Shown piece after piece: positions 37,755 through 46,450 of a DNA stretch of 64,000 bases. The DNA lies in assembly GCF_009789195.1 (NCBI RefSeq), contig NZ_WSTC01000017.1, forward strand, positions 1 through 64,000. The letters are read 5' to 3'. Position 1 is the first letter of the stretch, and each line of letters begins with the position of its first letter. The notes beneath the pieces were generated by a model, which was not told the DNA's origin, did no database searches, and was given only the letters and a program-made list of their open reading frames with translations. The stretch comes from Paenibacillus sp. MMS18-CY102 (GTDB lineage: Bacteria > Bacillota > Bacilli > Paenibacillales > Paenibacillaceae). The position numbers and the translations under genes were made by a program.

Positions 37755-38555
37755 ATGACCGGTTACGAGATCGATAGATTGCAGGCGATGCAGATTCGAC
37801 AGCTTTTCCCAAGGCTTTATAGCAACAAGCAGCCTGCCCTGGCCAATGGGATTATTGAAACGACACTCCAGCCTAGTTTTGGCAACACCAAATCCATTAC
37901 GATGGAAACTAAGCCGCTTCCCTATTTGGGTGAAGAAGACAGCGGCCGCACCTATTATTTGATTATTGCCAAGGATATGAGTGCGGACAAATGGCTAGAA
38001 CAACAATCCACGGTTAAAAAAGCGCTTAACATCGGCATTTGCGATAATGAATATATCGTGCGCAAGTTTCACCAAAACTACTCGCCGCTTTCTAACGTAG
38101 ACCATTCGCCCTTGCACCAGTCGATCTTCGACTTCTTGGATCCGAATGAGCACGAGATGATTAAAACGCAGTTATCCACCGCAAGCACAGAGAGCAATTC
38201 ATGCGATATTGTCGTACGTACGATTAGCTTCGAGGACATAAGCGGGCTGGAGATGCGTGCTACAATTTGTCCTATATTCGACGGATTCGGCGCAATTCAA
38301 GAATATGCGTTTTCTGTCTGGGATCTGAAGGAAGCGAATGACTCGGGGCAACCTGGCATGAAACTCAAAATATGGATGGCGAAACGAGATATTTCGACAA
38401 GCCAACTATCATTATCGACTGGCATATCGATCCAAACCATCTCTAAGCTTCGCAATGGCAAAATCACGAAACCACAGCGCTTGACTGCAGAGCTGATTGC
38501 CTCCGAACTGCGTGTTGAAATTACAGATATATGGCCAGAAGTCGGGCGCAGATAA
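37755..38555 (+). CDS. PAS-domain regulator with C-terminal XRE helix-turn-helix; 5' end unusual
   Basis: 266 aa from the first ATG, but the same frame is open back to 37650 and that segment encodes a typical PAS beginning (IFDTIEQPLAVVRRSG, ITEANPAFIRMTGYEI), so the real protein starts upstream. No ATG, GTG or TTG exists in the extension. An ATG at 37643 behind AGAGAGG is in another frame; one base fewer near 37650 would join it to the PAS. Thus either a rare ATT start or a small frameshift. A second PAS-like region spans about 75-185, and the C-terminal 60 residues form an XRE helix-turn-helix (DISTSQLSLSTGISIQTISK). It may sense a small ligand and control nearby genes such as the GH42 gene 117 bases downstream. 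Confidence 0.75.
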   Translation: MTGYEIDRLQAMQIRQLFPRLYSNKQPALANGIIETTLQPSFGNTKSITMETKPLPYLGEEDSGRTYYLIIAKDMSADKWLEQQSTVKKALNIGICDNEYIVRKFHQNYSPLSNVDHSPLHQSIFDFLDPNEHEMIKTQLSTASTESNSCDIVVRTISFEDISGLEMRATICPIFDGFGAIQEYAFSVWDLKEANDSGQPGMKLKIWMAKRDISTSQLSLSTGISIQTISKLRNGKITKPQRLTAELIASELRVEITDIWPEVGRR

Positions 38556-38671
38556 GCAGCTTTCAGCTATCCTAATGTTCCGTATTATTATATGGTACCC
38601 TTTGATTGTTATATGTATGACGCCAGTTTATTGCTGTAGAATACACATATAACGACTAAGGAGCTGATGGT

Positions 38672-40702
38672 TTGGTTTCGTCAAAACTAACCAAAATCTT
38701 ATATGGCGGCGATTATAATCCTGAGCAATGGGACAAGAGCGTGTGGCCAGAAGATATGCGGATGATCCGTCTGGCGGGCATGGATATCGTTACCGTGAAC
38801 GTATTCTCATGGGCGATGCTGCAGCCCGACGAGGAAACGTATGATTTCTCCACTTTAGATGAAATAATGGCGATGCTACAAGACAATGGCATCCACGCTT
38901 GCCTTGCAACCAGCACTGGCGCCCATCCCGCATGGATGGCGCGCAAATATCCTGGCATCTTGCGCACCGACTTCGAAGGCCGCAAGCGCAAATTCGGCGG
39001 ACGGCACAACTCATGCCCGAACAGCCTTGCTTATCGCACGTATTCGACAAAATTAGCAGCAAAAATCGCGGAGCGCTATAAGAACCATCCTTCGTTATTG
39101 CTTTGGCATATTTCCAATGAGTATGGCGGTGAATGTTATTGCGACAATTGCGCTGCAGCTTTCCGCAGTTGGCTGCGTAACAAATACGGCACACTGGACA
39201 AGCTTAATGAGCAATGGAATACACGATTTTGGGGCCATACCTTCTATGATTGGGAAGAAATTGTTCCGCCGAATATGCTTAGCGAGCAATGGTCCAACCG
39301 GCATACCTGCTTCCAAGGCATTTCGCTCGATTACACACGTTTCAACTCAGACAGCATGCTTGACTGCTATAGGCTAGAATATGCGGAATTGAAGAAACAT
39401 ACGCCTAACATTCCGGTCACCACAAATTTGATGGGCGCCTACAAGCCGCTTGATTATTTTAAATGGGCCAAATATATGGACATCGTCTCGTGGGACAACT
39501 ACCCTTCAGCCGATACGCCCGTAAGCTATACGGCAATGATGCATGGCCTAATGCGCGGACTAAAAGAAGGCCAACCGTTCCTGCTCATGGAGCAGACGCC
39601 AAGCCAGCAAAATTGGCAAGCGTACAACTCGTTGAAGCGGCCCGGCGTCATGGCGCTATGGAGTTATCAAGCAGTTGCTCATGGCGCAGATAGCGTCATG
39701 TTCTTTCAGCTTCGCCGCTCGATAGGCGCTTGCGAGAAGTATCACGGCGCACTAATCGAGCATGCTGGACATGAGCACACACGCGTCTTCCGTGAATGCG
39801 CACAGTTAGGGAGCGAGCTTCAGCAACTTGGCGATAAACTGCTAGATGCACGCAGCGATGCGAAGGTCGGCCTTTTATTTGATTGGGACAATTGGTGGGC
39901 GACCGAATACTCCAGCGGCCCATCCGCTGCACTCCAATATACGGACGAAGTGCACAAGTATTACGATGCGCTCTATCAGCAAAATATAGCAGCTGATCTG
40001 GTCGGCCTTGATGCAGATTTCAGCCAATATGACGTGCTTATCGCACCTGTGCTATATATGGTGAAGCCTGGATTAGCTGCGAAGCTGGAGCGCTTCACCC
40101 AAGCCGGCGGCACGTTTATCACAACCTTCTTCAGTGGCATCGTCAATGAAAATGATATCGTAACGCTTGGCGGATACCCTGGCGAGCTGCGCAACATGCT
40201 TGGCATTTGGGTTGAAGAAATCGATGCCCTATATCCAGAACAGCGGAATGAGATCGTGATGAAAGCTCCATTAGGCACATTGGCTGGCAGCTATTCGTGT
40301 GGATTGTTATGTGACCTTCTCCATACAGAGGGAGCTGACATTATTGCCGAGTACGGCCAAGATTTCTACGCTGGAATGCCTGTCGTTACCCGCAATCGGT
40401 TCGGCCAAGGCGAAGCGTGGTACGTAGCCTCCAGCCCGGAGCCAGCCTTCCTGCAAGGATTGCTTGGGCAAATTTGCGAAAAGCACGGAATTTTGTCGAT
40501 TGTGCCAGCGAAATCGGGCATCGAAACGACACGCAGAACCAAAAACAACCAATCTTATGTATTTATCTTGAACCATCATGACACTGCGCAAACGATTGAA
40601 CTTGGAGACGTACAAGGTGTCGAATTGTTGAGCGGCCAGTTGGCAAACAAACAAATTAAGGTAGCTGCACGAAGCACCATTATAATAGAAGAAACACGTT
40701 AA
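38672..40702 (+). CDS. GH42 beta-galactosidase
   Basis: 676 aa, start TTG with AAGGAG eight bases upstream. GH42 TIM barrel about 10-390: YGGDYNPEQWDKSVWPEDM near the start, acid/base E150 in WHISNEYGGECYC, nucleophile E306 in LLMEQTPSQQNW. The zinc cluster C115, C155, C157, C160 of the family is complete. A trimerisation domain (about 395-610) and a C-terminal beta domain follow. No signal peptide, so it splits imported beta-galactosides such as lactose or galacto-oligosaccharides in the cytoplasm. The converging gene is an aldose epimerase, consistent with sugar use. Confidence 0.95.
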   Translation: MVSSKLTKILYGGDYNPEQWDKSVWPEDMRMIRLAGMDIVTVNVFSWAMLQPDEETYDFSTLDEIMAMLQDNGIHACLATSTGAHPAWMARKYPGILRTDFEGRKRKFGGRHNSCPNSLAYRTYSTKLAAKIAERYKNHPSLLLWHISNEYGGECYCDNCAAAFRSWLRNKYGTLDKLNEQWNTRFWGHTFYDWEEIVPPNMLSEQWSNRHTCFQGISLDYTRFNSDSMLDCYRLEYAELKKHTPNIPVTTNLMGAYKPLDYFKWAKYMDIVSWDNYPSADTPVSYTAMMHGLMRGLKEGQPFLLMEQTPSQQNWQAYNSLKRPGVMALWSYQAVAHGADSVMFFQLRRSIGACEKYHGALIEHAGHEHTRVFRECAQLGSELQQLGDKLLDARSDAKVGLLFDWDNWWATEYSSGPSAALQYTDEVHKYYDALYQQNIAADLVGLDADFSQYDVLIAPVLYMVKPGLAAKLERFTQAGGTFITTFFSGIVNENDIVTLGGYPGELRNMLGIWVEEIDALYPEQRNEIVMKAPLGTLAGSYSCGLLCDLLHTEGADIIAEYGQDFYAGMPVVTRNRFGQGEAWYVASSPEPAFLQGLLGQICEKHGILSIVPAKSGIETTRRTKNNQSYVFILNHHDTAQTIELGDVQGVELLSGQLANKQIKVAARSTIIIEETR

Positions 40703-40709
40703 ATAACGG

Positions 40710-40750
40710 AAAAAGCAAGCATTCGCGCATGCGATTTGCTTGCTTTTTTT
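40710..40750 (+). terminator. Terminator of the GH42 gene
   Basis: AAAAAGCAAGCA, loop, TGCTTGCTTTTTTT: a 12-base stem with a T-run just after the stop codon. The A-run on the left may let it serve the converging gene as well. Confidence 0.85.
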
Positions 40751-40773
40751 CTGCTTATTTGCGACAAGCTTCG

Positions 40774-41772
40774 CTATGCCCGCTCCACATAAAAACGACT
40801 CGTTTCGCTCCACGCTTCTCCTGGACGCAAAACAACTAAGCCTTTGGTCTCATCTGGAAGATTCACGTTCGGCGCATCTACCATATTAATTTGAGGCTCG
40901 GGGCAAATATAGCCAGCGGATGCTTTATTGTTCCAAACCATCCATTGCTTATATTTCGTCCCGGCATCGTAAACAAGCTTTAGTCCAAGGCGATGATCCA
41001 CAATTTCAGCCAAATTGCGGCCATTCACTGGCTCAGCTGAATAATGATTATCTAACGCTTCCGCATATGGCCAGCCGCCTTCTGGCGATTTCATCGCTTG
41101 CTCAAGTGGCGTCATCGGAATCGTTCTGCCCGTTGGCAGCATCCGCTCATCCAGCTCCCACCTTACGCCTGTCGTAACATGTGCCGTTACGTCTTCGCGC
41201 TTGCTCTCTGATGAGAAAGGCGCATTCAAAGCTGTATGGAATCCAAGCATATTAGGCATCACTTTGTTGCCTAAATTCGTGACGGTGCTTGTTTGGGTAA
41301 GGCCCTCGGACGACAAGCAGTAACGGAGACGGATTTCGAAACGGTGTGGCAAGTATTGGTAAATTGAATCGTTCTCATCAACCAGATAACTGACAACAAC
41401 GAAGCTCTCCTGCCCATTTGTCCCCTTCTCCACGACTGTCCATGGTTTATCGTAGAAAAAGCCGTGCAGGTGGTTGCCTGTGGACGCCTCATTCACAGGC
41501 AGCTCATACTTGATGCCCGCCACCTCAAACTTGCCATCCCTATAACGATTCGGCGGGAAAAGCACCGGGATGCCGTATACAGCCGGGCTTTCGCGGAATA
41601 GGTCCATCTCTTGCTCTGCTGGCTCACGCAAAAACTTATATCCTGCTTCTATATCGCGAAATGCGATGAGGTTGGCGCCGATTTCAGGCAGTAATGCGGC
41701 TTCGTATTTGCCCGCTCGGAGCCATATCGCCTTCTCTCCATTAAATAACCCTTCCGTTACTTCGTATGCCAT
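40774..41772 (-). CDS. Aldose 1-epimerase family protein
   Basis: 332 aa beta-sandwich protein of the mutarotase superfamily. Visible features: IWLRAGKYEAALLPEIGANL at the N-terminus, YGIPVLFPPNRYRDGKF, the catalytic-type His in GNHLHGFFYD and LGFHTALNAPF, and EPQINMVDAPN near the C-terminus carrying the usual acidic residue. It should interconvert alpha and beta anomers of hexoses. It converges with the GH42 gene, so galactose or glucose released by that enzyme is a likely substrate; the exact sugar is unproven. Confidence 0.85.
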   Translation of the reverse strand: MAYEVTEGLFNGEKAIWLRAGKYEAALLPEIGANLIAFRDIEAGYKFLREPAEQEMDLFRESPAVYGIPVLFPPNRYRDGKFEVAGIKYELPVNEASTGNHLHGFFYDKPWTVVEKGTNGQESFVVVSYLVDENDSIYQYLPHRFEIRLRYCLSSEGLTQTSTVTNLGNKVMPNMLGFHTALNAPFSSESKREDVTAHVTTGVRWELDERMLPTGRTIPMTPLEQAMKSPEGGWPYAEALDNHYSAEPVNGRNLAEIVDHRLGLKLVYDAGTKYKQWMVWNNKASAGYICPEPQINMVDAPNVNLPDETKGLVVLRPGEAWSETSRFYVERA

Positions 41773-41986
41773 GCGATCATCACTGCTCCTATGCCATATT
41801 GAATTTATTATATGTAAACCAGCCTATTCGGTCCATCTGCCCACAAAATCTATTATACGTATGGAATAGCATCGGTTGCAATCGATTTCAAAACGTTTCT
41901 AAGCAACATTTTCTTACAGCTGAGCGTTTGAATGTATAGTTCCATCTTGAAGGAAAATCAGAATAAAAAGCAGGGGGACACTCGAT

Positions 41987-43276
41987 ATGGGAACGAAACG
42001 CTTGAGGGGATGGATAGCCGCATTCGCATGTATAGCAATGTTACTGCCAAGCGGCTGTGGCAAGAGTGACAGCAATGGTGCTAATGCCAGGATAAACGCA
42101 CTGTCAAACAATCAACGAGATGCCATTGCAACCAACATTGATTCTTCCCTAGTTCAAGCGTCGAATCAATTCGGCATCCGATTGCATGAACAGTTGGCAC
42201 AAGCTAATCAAGAGCAAAATCTGTTTATTTGTCCGCTCAGCATCTCAACTGCTATAGCAATGGCCTACAATGGCGCCAACGGCGCTACACAGAGAGAAAT
42301 TGCCGCAACGATGGGTTGGACGAAACATACGCTGAATGCGATTAATTCGAGTTACAGCCAAATACTCGATTTGCAAGTACAGCCTGGCACCGGCATTGAC
42401 TTGCAACTTGCTAACTCGATGTGGTTAAAGCCTAAAATGAAAATTCAAAAGCCTTTTCAACAAGCCTTGCAAAACAGTTATGATGCCCAAGCAAGTGAGG
42501 TGGATTGGACGAATGCAGAAGACACTGCCAACCAAATAAACAACTGGGTATCCAAACATACGAATGGCATGATTCCTACCCTGCTTGACCCTAATGCCAT
42601 TGACCCTAGCGTTGTCATGATGTTGCTTAATGCCATCTACTTCAAAGGCGAGTGGCAAACTCCCTTCGAAAAAACCTTAACGAAAGAAGCTCCCTTCCAT
42701 ATGGGCAGCGGCCGTACGGCAACCGCCTCCTACATGAATCAATCCGGAAGATATGAGCATACAAGAGGAGAAGGTTATGAAGCTATCCGCCTGCCATATG
42801 GCGAAGGACAGATGTCAATGCTTATCGTGTTGCCCGGCCCGAAAACCCCATTAGCTGAAATCGAGAAACAAATAACAGAAGGAAAGCTGCCGCTTGGAAA
42901 ACGTTGGGAACGGGAGTACGGGGCTGTTCATCTTCCGAAATTTAAAATTGAGTATGCTTCTTCACTTAATCAATCGCTGGAGGCGCTGGGGATCCATGCT
43001 GCATTCTCTCCCGCAGACGCTGACCTATCTGGCATTACAGGAGTACCTGGCCTATACATCGATAGCGTTATTCACAAAAGTATTATTGAGGTAGCGGAAC
43101 AAGGAACGGAGGCAGCAGCAGTAACTTCGATCGCTGTGGGAGAGGCTGGTGCAGCCACACCATTGCCTGAACCGTTCGATATGCGAATTGACCGTCCATT
43201 CTTCTTTTTGATCGAGGATGTAAAGAGCGGCTTATGGCTGTTCACCGGTTCAGTTTATCAACCTGTTGAAAGTTAA
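41987..43276 (+). CDS. Serpin (serine protease inhibitor) with lipoprotein signal
   Basis: 429 aa. Basic N-terminus and hydrophobic core end in LLPSGCG with Cys24, so probably a lipoprotein on the outer face. The serpin fold is clear: NLFICPLSISTAIAMAYNGA, LNAIYFKGEWQTPF, MSMLIVLPG and DRPFFFLIEDVKSG. The hinge of the reactive loop, EQGTEAAAVTSIAV (about 371-384), has the small residues needed for insertion, so it should be inhibitory. Counting 15 residues from G373 puts P1 at A387, but the loop is about six residues longer than in alpha-1-antitrypsin, so this is approximate. GGGGGA lies eight bases before ATG. Confidence 0.92.
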   Translation: MGTKRLRGWIAAFACIAMLLPSGCGKSDSNGANARINALSNNQRDAIATNIDSSLVQASNQFGIRLHEQLAQANQEQNLFICPLSISTAIAMAYNGANGATQREIAATMGWTKHTLNAINSSYSQILDLQVQPGTGIDLQLANSMWLKPKMKIQKPFQQALQNSYDAQASEVDWTNAEDTANQINNWVSKHTNGMIPTLLDPNAIDPSVVMMLLNAIYFKGEWQTPFEKTLTKEAPFHMGSGRTATASYMNQSGRYEHTRGEGYEAIRLPYGEGQMSMLIVLPGPKTPLAEIEKQITEGKLPLGKRWEREYGAVHLPKFKIEYASSLNQSLEALGIHAAFSPADADLSGITGVPGLYIDSVIHKSIIEVAEQGTEAAAVTSIAVGEAGAATPLPEPFDMRIDRPFFFLIEDVKSGLWLFTGSVYQPVES

Positions 43277-43282
43277 CAGCTC

Positions 43283-43326
43283 AAAAAGCCACAGGGACGA
43301 AGCATGATGCTACGTCCCTGTGGCTT
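43283..43326. terminator. Bidirectional terminator between serpin and nitroreductase
   Basis: AGCCACAGGGACG and its complement form a 13-base stem with a 13-base loop; five A on the left give a T-run for the minus-strand nitroreductase gene. Confidence 0.8.
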
Positions 43327-43368
43327 CTAATCTATAGAAAGAAGTTCTTTCTTTTCGAAAAGAATGGA

Positions 43369-44016
43369 TTAAGTCAGGCTGTTCCAGAATGTTACTTCGT
43401 CAACTGTCAAACGAACCGATGCATGAGCTTGAACAGCTGCTTTGCCGATCGCAATGAGCATTACCGTCTCATAACGATCTGGCACCGCGAACTTCTCGTT
43501 AAATTGCGATTTAACGAAGCCACCCATTGGAACTGTGTCATAGCCATGAGCTTTAGCTACGAGCATCAGCTGCATCGAAATTAAACCCGCGTCAACAAGG
43601 CCGATGTCCTTAGCGATCGCTTCTTTGCGGTACGGGGATTGCTCACCTGTGATGTTGCCAAGCATACGTTGTTTCGTTACGCTATCCATAACGCCCGCTT
43701 GCTCAGCGCGATCATAGATCGTCTCGGCTAGACGGTACGACTCTTTGTCAGCCAGAACGGCGATCACATGCGACGCATCAACCACTTGTTGTTGGTTGAA
43801 TGCAATTGGAAGAAGCTCTTCCTTCAGCTTCTGGTCTTCGATGACCAGGAAGCGCCATGGCTGCATATTGCTCGAAGAAGGTGCCAGCGTTGCTTCTTGC
43901 AGCATCGTTGTCAGCTCTTCACGGGAAATTTTCACAGTTGGGTCATACTTACGAACGGAATGGCGTTCACTAATAATCGTCATAAAATCTTGTTTCACAG
44001 CTTGGTTTGCACTCAT
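43369..44016 (-). CDS. Nitroreductase family protein
   Basis: 215 aa from ATG 44016, with GGAGGG seven bases upstream. FMN-binding nitroreductase fold: SERHSVRKYDPTVKISREEL at the N-terminus (FMN phosphate Arg-His-Ser), APSSSNMQPWRFLVIED, and the C-terminal GGFVKSQFNEKFAVPDRYET with MLIAIGKA. It reduces nitro compounds, quinones or flavins with NAD(P)H in the cytoplasm. Nearest relatives are the YodC/NfnB type. An Rrf2 regulator lies just upstream on the same strand, so redox or nitrosative control is plausible. Confidence 0.92.
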   Translation of the reverse strand: MSANQAVKQDFMTIISERHSVRKYDPTVKISREELTTMLQEATLAPSSSNMQPWRFLVIEDQKLKEELLPIAFNQQQVVDASHVIAVLADKESYRLAETIYDRAEQAGVMDSVTKQRMLGNITGEQSPYRKEAIAKDIGLVDAGLISMQLMLVAKAHGYDTVPMGGFVKSQFNEKFAVPDRYETVMLIAIGKAAVQAHASVRLTVDEVTFWNSLT

Positions 44017-44164
44017 TAATAATCCCTCCAATAATCTGTGTATAAATTCGCTCAGTTAACTTTAAAAAAACGTGATTTAACTGTTCATTTCTGTACACAG
44101 TATAGTCCAAACAAAAGATGCTGTCAATAGCACACGCCTATGCCGCAGATTGGCGCTAAAAACC

Positions 44165-44596
44165 CTAGTGCCTAACGATATATTCAGCAATAGTATGCTT
44201 CTCTAGCACCCTCAACATACTTTCGTCTAATTCGGCCAATAAGCCGGCAAAAGCGCCCTTCATTGTGATCCCGTAGGGATGTGGCCCTGTTGCCTCTTCC
44301 ATGTTCCGCCCCAGCTCTTCGCTAATCTGCAGCACTTGATAAACTTCTGCTAACGTAATTTGATCCGCTGCACGCAGCAGCCGATATCCGCCATCTCGCC
44401 CTTCTCTTGTTTCAATCAGCTGCGCTCGCGCTAATGTCGCTAATATTTTGCGAAGCAGCGTCGCTTCTGATTGCAATTGATCCGCTATTGTACAGCTTGG
44501 GCATGTTTGCTCATTGCTGGCGAGTACGGCAAGCGCCTGTATGGCAAGGCCAAATGTACGGAAACTTGGCGGGCACGGTTTACGATTCGCCGTCAC
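44165..44596 (-). CDS. Rrf2-family transcriptional regulator
   Basis: 143 aa; GTG start with AAAGGAGG nine bases upstream. Winged helix about 10-75 (LAIQALAVLASNEQTCPSCT, ADQLQSEATLLRKILATLAR, REGRDGGYRLLRAADQITLA). Cysteines at 8, 32 and 35 are not at the iron-sulfur positions of NsrR or IscR, but C32-P-S-C35 could sense redox state. It lies 148 bases upstream of the nitroreductase gene and beside a short dehydrogenase remnant; such regulators often control adjacent oxidoreductases. Confidence 0.87.
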   Translation of the reverse strand: MTANRKPCPPSFRTFGLAIQALAVLASNEQTCPSCTIADQLQSEATLLRKILATLARAQLIETREGRDGGYRLLRAADQITLAEVYQVLQISEELGRNMEEATGPHPYGITMKGAFAGLLAELDESMLRVLEKHTIAEYIVRH

Positions 44597-44688
44597 CGGT
44601 CTCTTCCTCCTTTACGCACAGGTTTGTTCGCGCAATTAGACTAACTATACTTCACTCGCCGCCTTTTGCCTAGCCGGCGCTTCGTGCT

Positions 44689-44793
44689 TCATGCCCCTCT
44701 CTCTCCTAACGATACTGCTATGGCACGCCCAGCTCCTCGGGTAGCGCCTGCTACGACTGCAACTTTACCCACTAATGTTTTCATTGCTTTCAT
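44689..44793 (-). pseudogene. N-terminal remnant of a short-chain dehydrogenase (SDR)
   Basis: A 34-residue frame with a fair ribosome site (GGGGA before ATG 44793) encodes MKAMKTLVGKVAVVAGATRG and then AGRAIAVSLGERGA before TGA. This is the first beta-alpha unit of an SDR with the TGxxxGxG-type NAD(P) motif (AGATRGAGRA). The usual continuation (TVYCTGR-type) is missing in all frames, and the Rrf2 promoter begins right after. It is a truncated relic. The rest of the 44597-44959 gap holds no other gene. Confidence 0.72.
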
Positions 44794-44959
44794 CTTGCTT
44801 CCCCACTCCCTCTGGTATCCATTCTCGATTCTAAGCATATATCAGCAAAGTTGACGACGGATTGTCAGTATTATTGCATAAGACGAAAACAATCAAACAT
44901 ATCGTAATAGTACGCCTACCGATTTCCACTGGCGGCGATGAAGGAGGATCAAGCCGAAC

Positions 44960-45607
44960 ATGAATGCTGATCACAATTGGAAAGCACGTTGGGTAGACGA
45001 GGAGCAAGTCGATTCCGACACCGCGAACCGCCCATTTGTTTTTAAAGTGCCAACAGCTTGGTGGACCCGGTCCGATGAATGGGCTTGGTCGGGCCTTTTT
45101 GTTCATCCTGACCGTGTCGTCTTGGATTCCTCGCTTAGCCGCGGCATTATTCGTTCTAACACGCTTGATTACGAATCCCGCCACAGCCCTCGAATCGTTT
45201 CCTTGCAATCCGTTTTCGAGCAAATGCAGCCGGACGATGAACCCGCTCTTGATGCTCTAGCAGTGCAGGAGCGATTGGAGCGCGATGCGCTTCGATTCAT
45301 CCGGGCGGACATTACCCAATTGCCTTATGAAGATGAAAAGTTCGATACCGTATTCTGCTTATCCGTTATTGAAGCACTCGAACAGACAGATGCAAGAGAG
45401 GCATTGCTGGAATTTCGCCGAACACTCAAAACCGGCGGATTGCTCGTGCTTACCTTTGAAGAACAATCGCCTGACCTGGCCCCTATTACCCGAACGGTTA
45501 GGGATTGCGGCTATTCCTTCGCAGGCGAATATGAGTCTGCATGGGCAACGGATGGCAGCAACAACACGAATGCCCAAGGACGGCTCTATGCATTCCGCGC
45601 CATCTGA
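44960..45607 (+). CDS. SAM-dependent methyltransferase, class I-like
   Basis: 215 aa; GAAGGAGG upstream of ATG. Residues about 100-190 carry the later motifs of class I methyltransferases: FIRADITQLPYEDEKFDTVF, then CLSVIEAL and ALLEFRRTLKTGGLLVLTFE. The glycine-rich first motif is degenerate: VLDSSLSRGIIRS instead of VLDxGCGxG. It may bind SAM differently or act as a non-catalytic relative. The substrate is unknown. It is a single-gene unit ending at a strong hairpin. Confidence 0.75.
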   Translation: MNADHNWKARWVDEEQVDSDTANRPFVFKVPTAWWTRSDEWAWSGLFVHPDRVVLDSSLSRGIIRSNTLDYESRHSPRIVSLQSVFEQMQPDDEPALDALAVQERLERDALRFIRADITQLPYEDEKFDTVFCLSVIEALEQTDAREALLEFRRTLKTGGLLVLTFEEQSPDLAPITRTVRDCGYSFAGEYESAWATDGSNNTNAQGRLYAFRAI

Positions 45608-45621
45608 GGGCATCCAGACAG

Positions 45622-45667
45622 GAAGAGACCATAACCTTGCACAATTAGGCAAGGTTATGGTCTCTTC
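45622..45667. terminator. Bidirectional hairpin between the methyltransferase and lutR
   Basis: Perfect 19-base arms around an 8-base loop (ACAATTAG), located between converging genes. T-runs on both sides are short. Confidence 0.75.
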
Positions 45668-45700
45668 GCTTTCCTTAATCAACGCAAGTTAGTTATCCAG

Positions 45701-46414
45701 CTACGCCGTATGTTTGGAAACAATTCGTGCGACATGCTGCAAATGCTCTTGCATTGCTGATGCGGCAAGCTCCCCATCGCCAGCAGCAATCGCCTCACAT
45801 ATAATGTTGTGCTCGCACAGCAACTGGTCTGCTACGGATTTATTCGTGTACATTTCTATACGGCGAACGGCGCGAATCGCCGTCTCTGTCTGCTGCATAA
45901 TCGTTTCGAATAGCCGCATCATGACAGAATTGCCCGTTGCATGGGCGATCGCCTGATGAAAAGCAACATCAAGCTTTTCGCCGGCCTCCTCATCCCCTGC
46001 GGCTTCCACCATGTGTGCAATAATAAGGCGAAGCTGCTCAACATCGGATTCGCTCCGCTTGCTGGCAGCTATTGCTGCATAGGATACTTCTAACGATTGC
46101 CGCGCTTCCAGCAGTTCTAACAGTGAGGTGCCGTCTAGCAGCGTAGGCGTAGGCGTAAGCCCCGATGATTCAGCCAACGGCTGAGTCCGCACGACTGTGC
46201 AGCCACCCCCTTGCCTAATTTCGATTAAGCCCATCGCTTTCAGGCCGCTTAGCGCTTCACGCATCGTTGACCGCCCAACCCCAAATCGCTCTGACATCTC
46301 TTTGGTCGAAGGGAGCTTATCGCCAACCTTCAGCTTGCCGCTCTCAATAAGCGTTCTAATCTGCTCCGCAATTTCCTCATAATGATTGCGTTTATCCAGC
46401 TTCGCAACATCCAT
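45701..46414 (-). CDS. lutR: GntR/FadR-type regulator of lactate use
   Basis: 237 aa. Winged-helix GntR domain 5-75 (QIRTLIESGKLKVGDKLPST, RFGVGRSTMREALSGLKAMG) and FCD effector domain about 90-235 with metal-ligand-type His. It ends the lutABC run in the same direction. LutR represses lutABC in B. subtilis until lactate is present. A palindrome of the FadR type overlaps the probable lut start point, in line with this role. Confidence 0.85.
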   Translation of the reverse strand: MDVAKLDKRNHYEEIAEQIRTLIESGKLKVGDKLPSTKEMSERFGVGRSTMREALSGLKAMGLIEIRQGGGCTVVRTQPLAESSGLTPTPTLLDGTSLLELLEARQSLEVSYAAIAASKRSESDVEQLRLIIAHMVEAAGDEEAGEKLDVAFHQAIAHATGNSVMMRLFETIMQQTETAIRAVRRIEMYTNKSVADQLLCEHNIICEAIAAGDGELAASAMQEHLQHVARIVSKHTA

Positions 46415-46450
46415 ACCTAATTCTCCTATTCCGCCAGCTTTACAGCTGAA

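Noticed and set aside
44666-44854. 62-aa plus-strand frame
   Set aside because: Opposite strand of the SDR remnant, whose translation has a true NAD(P)-binding motif.
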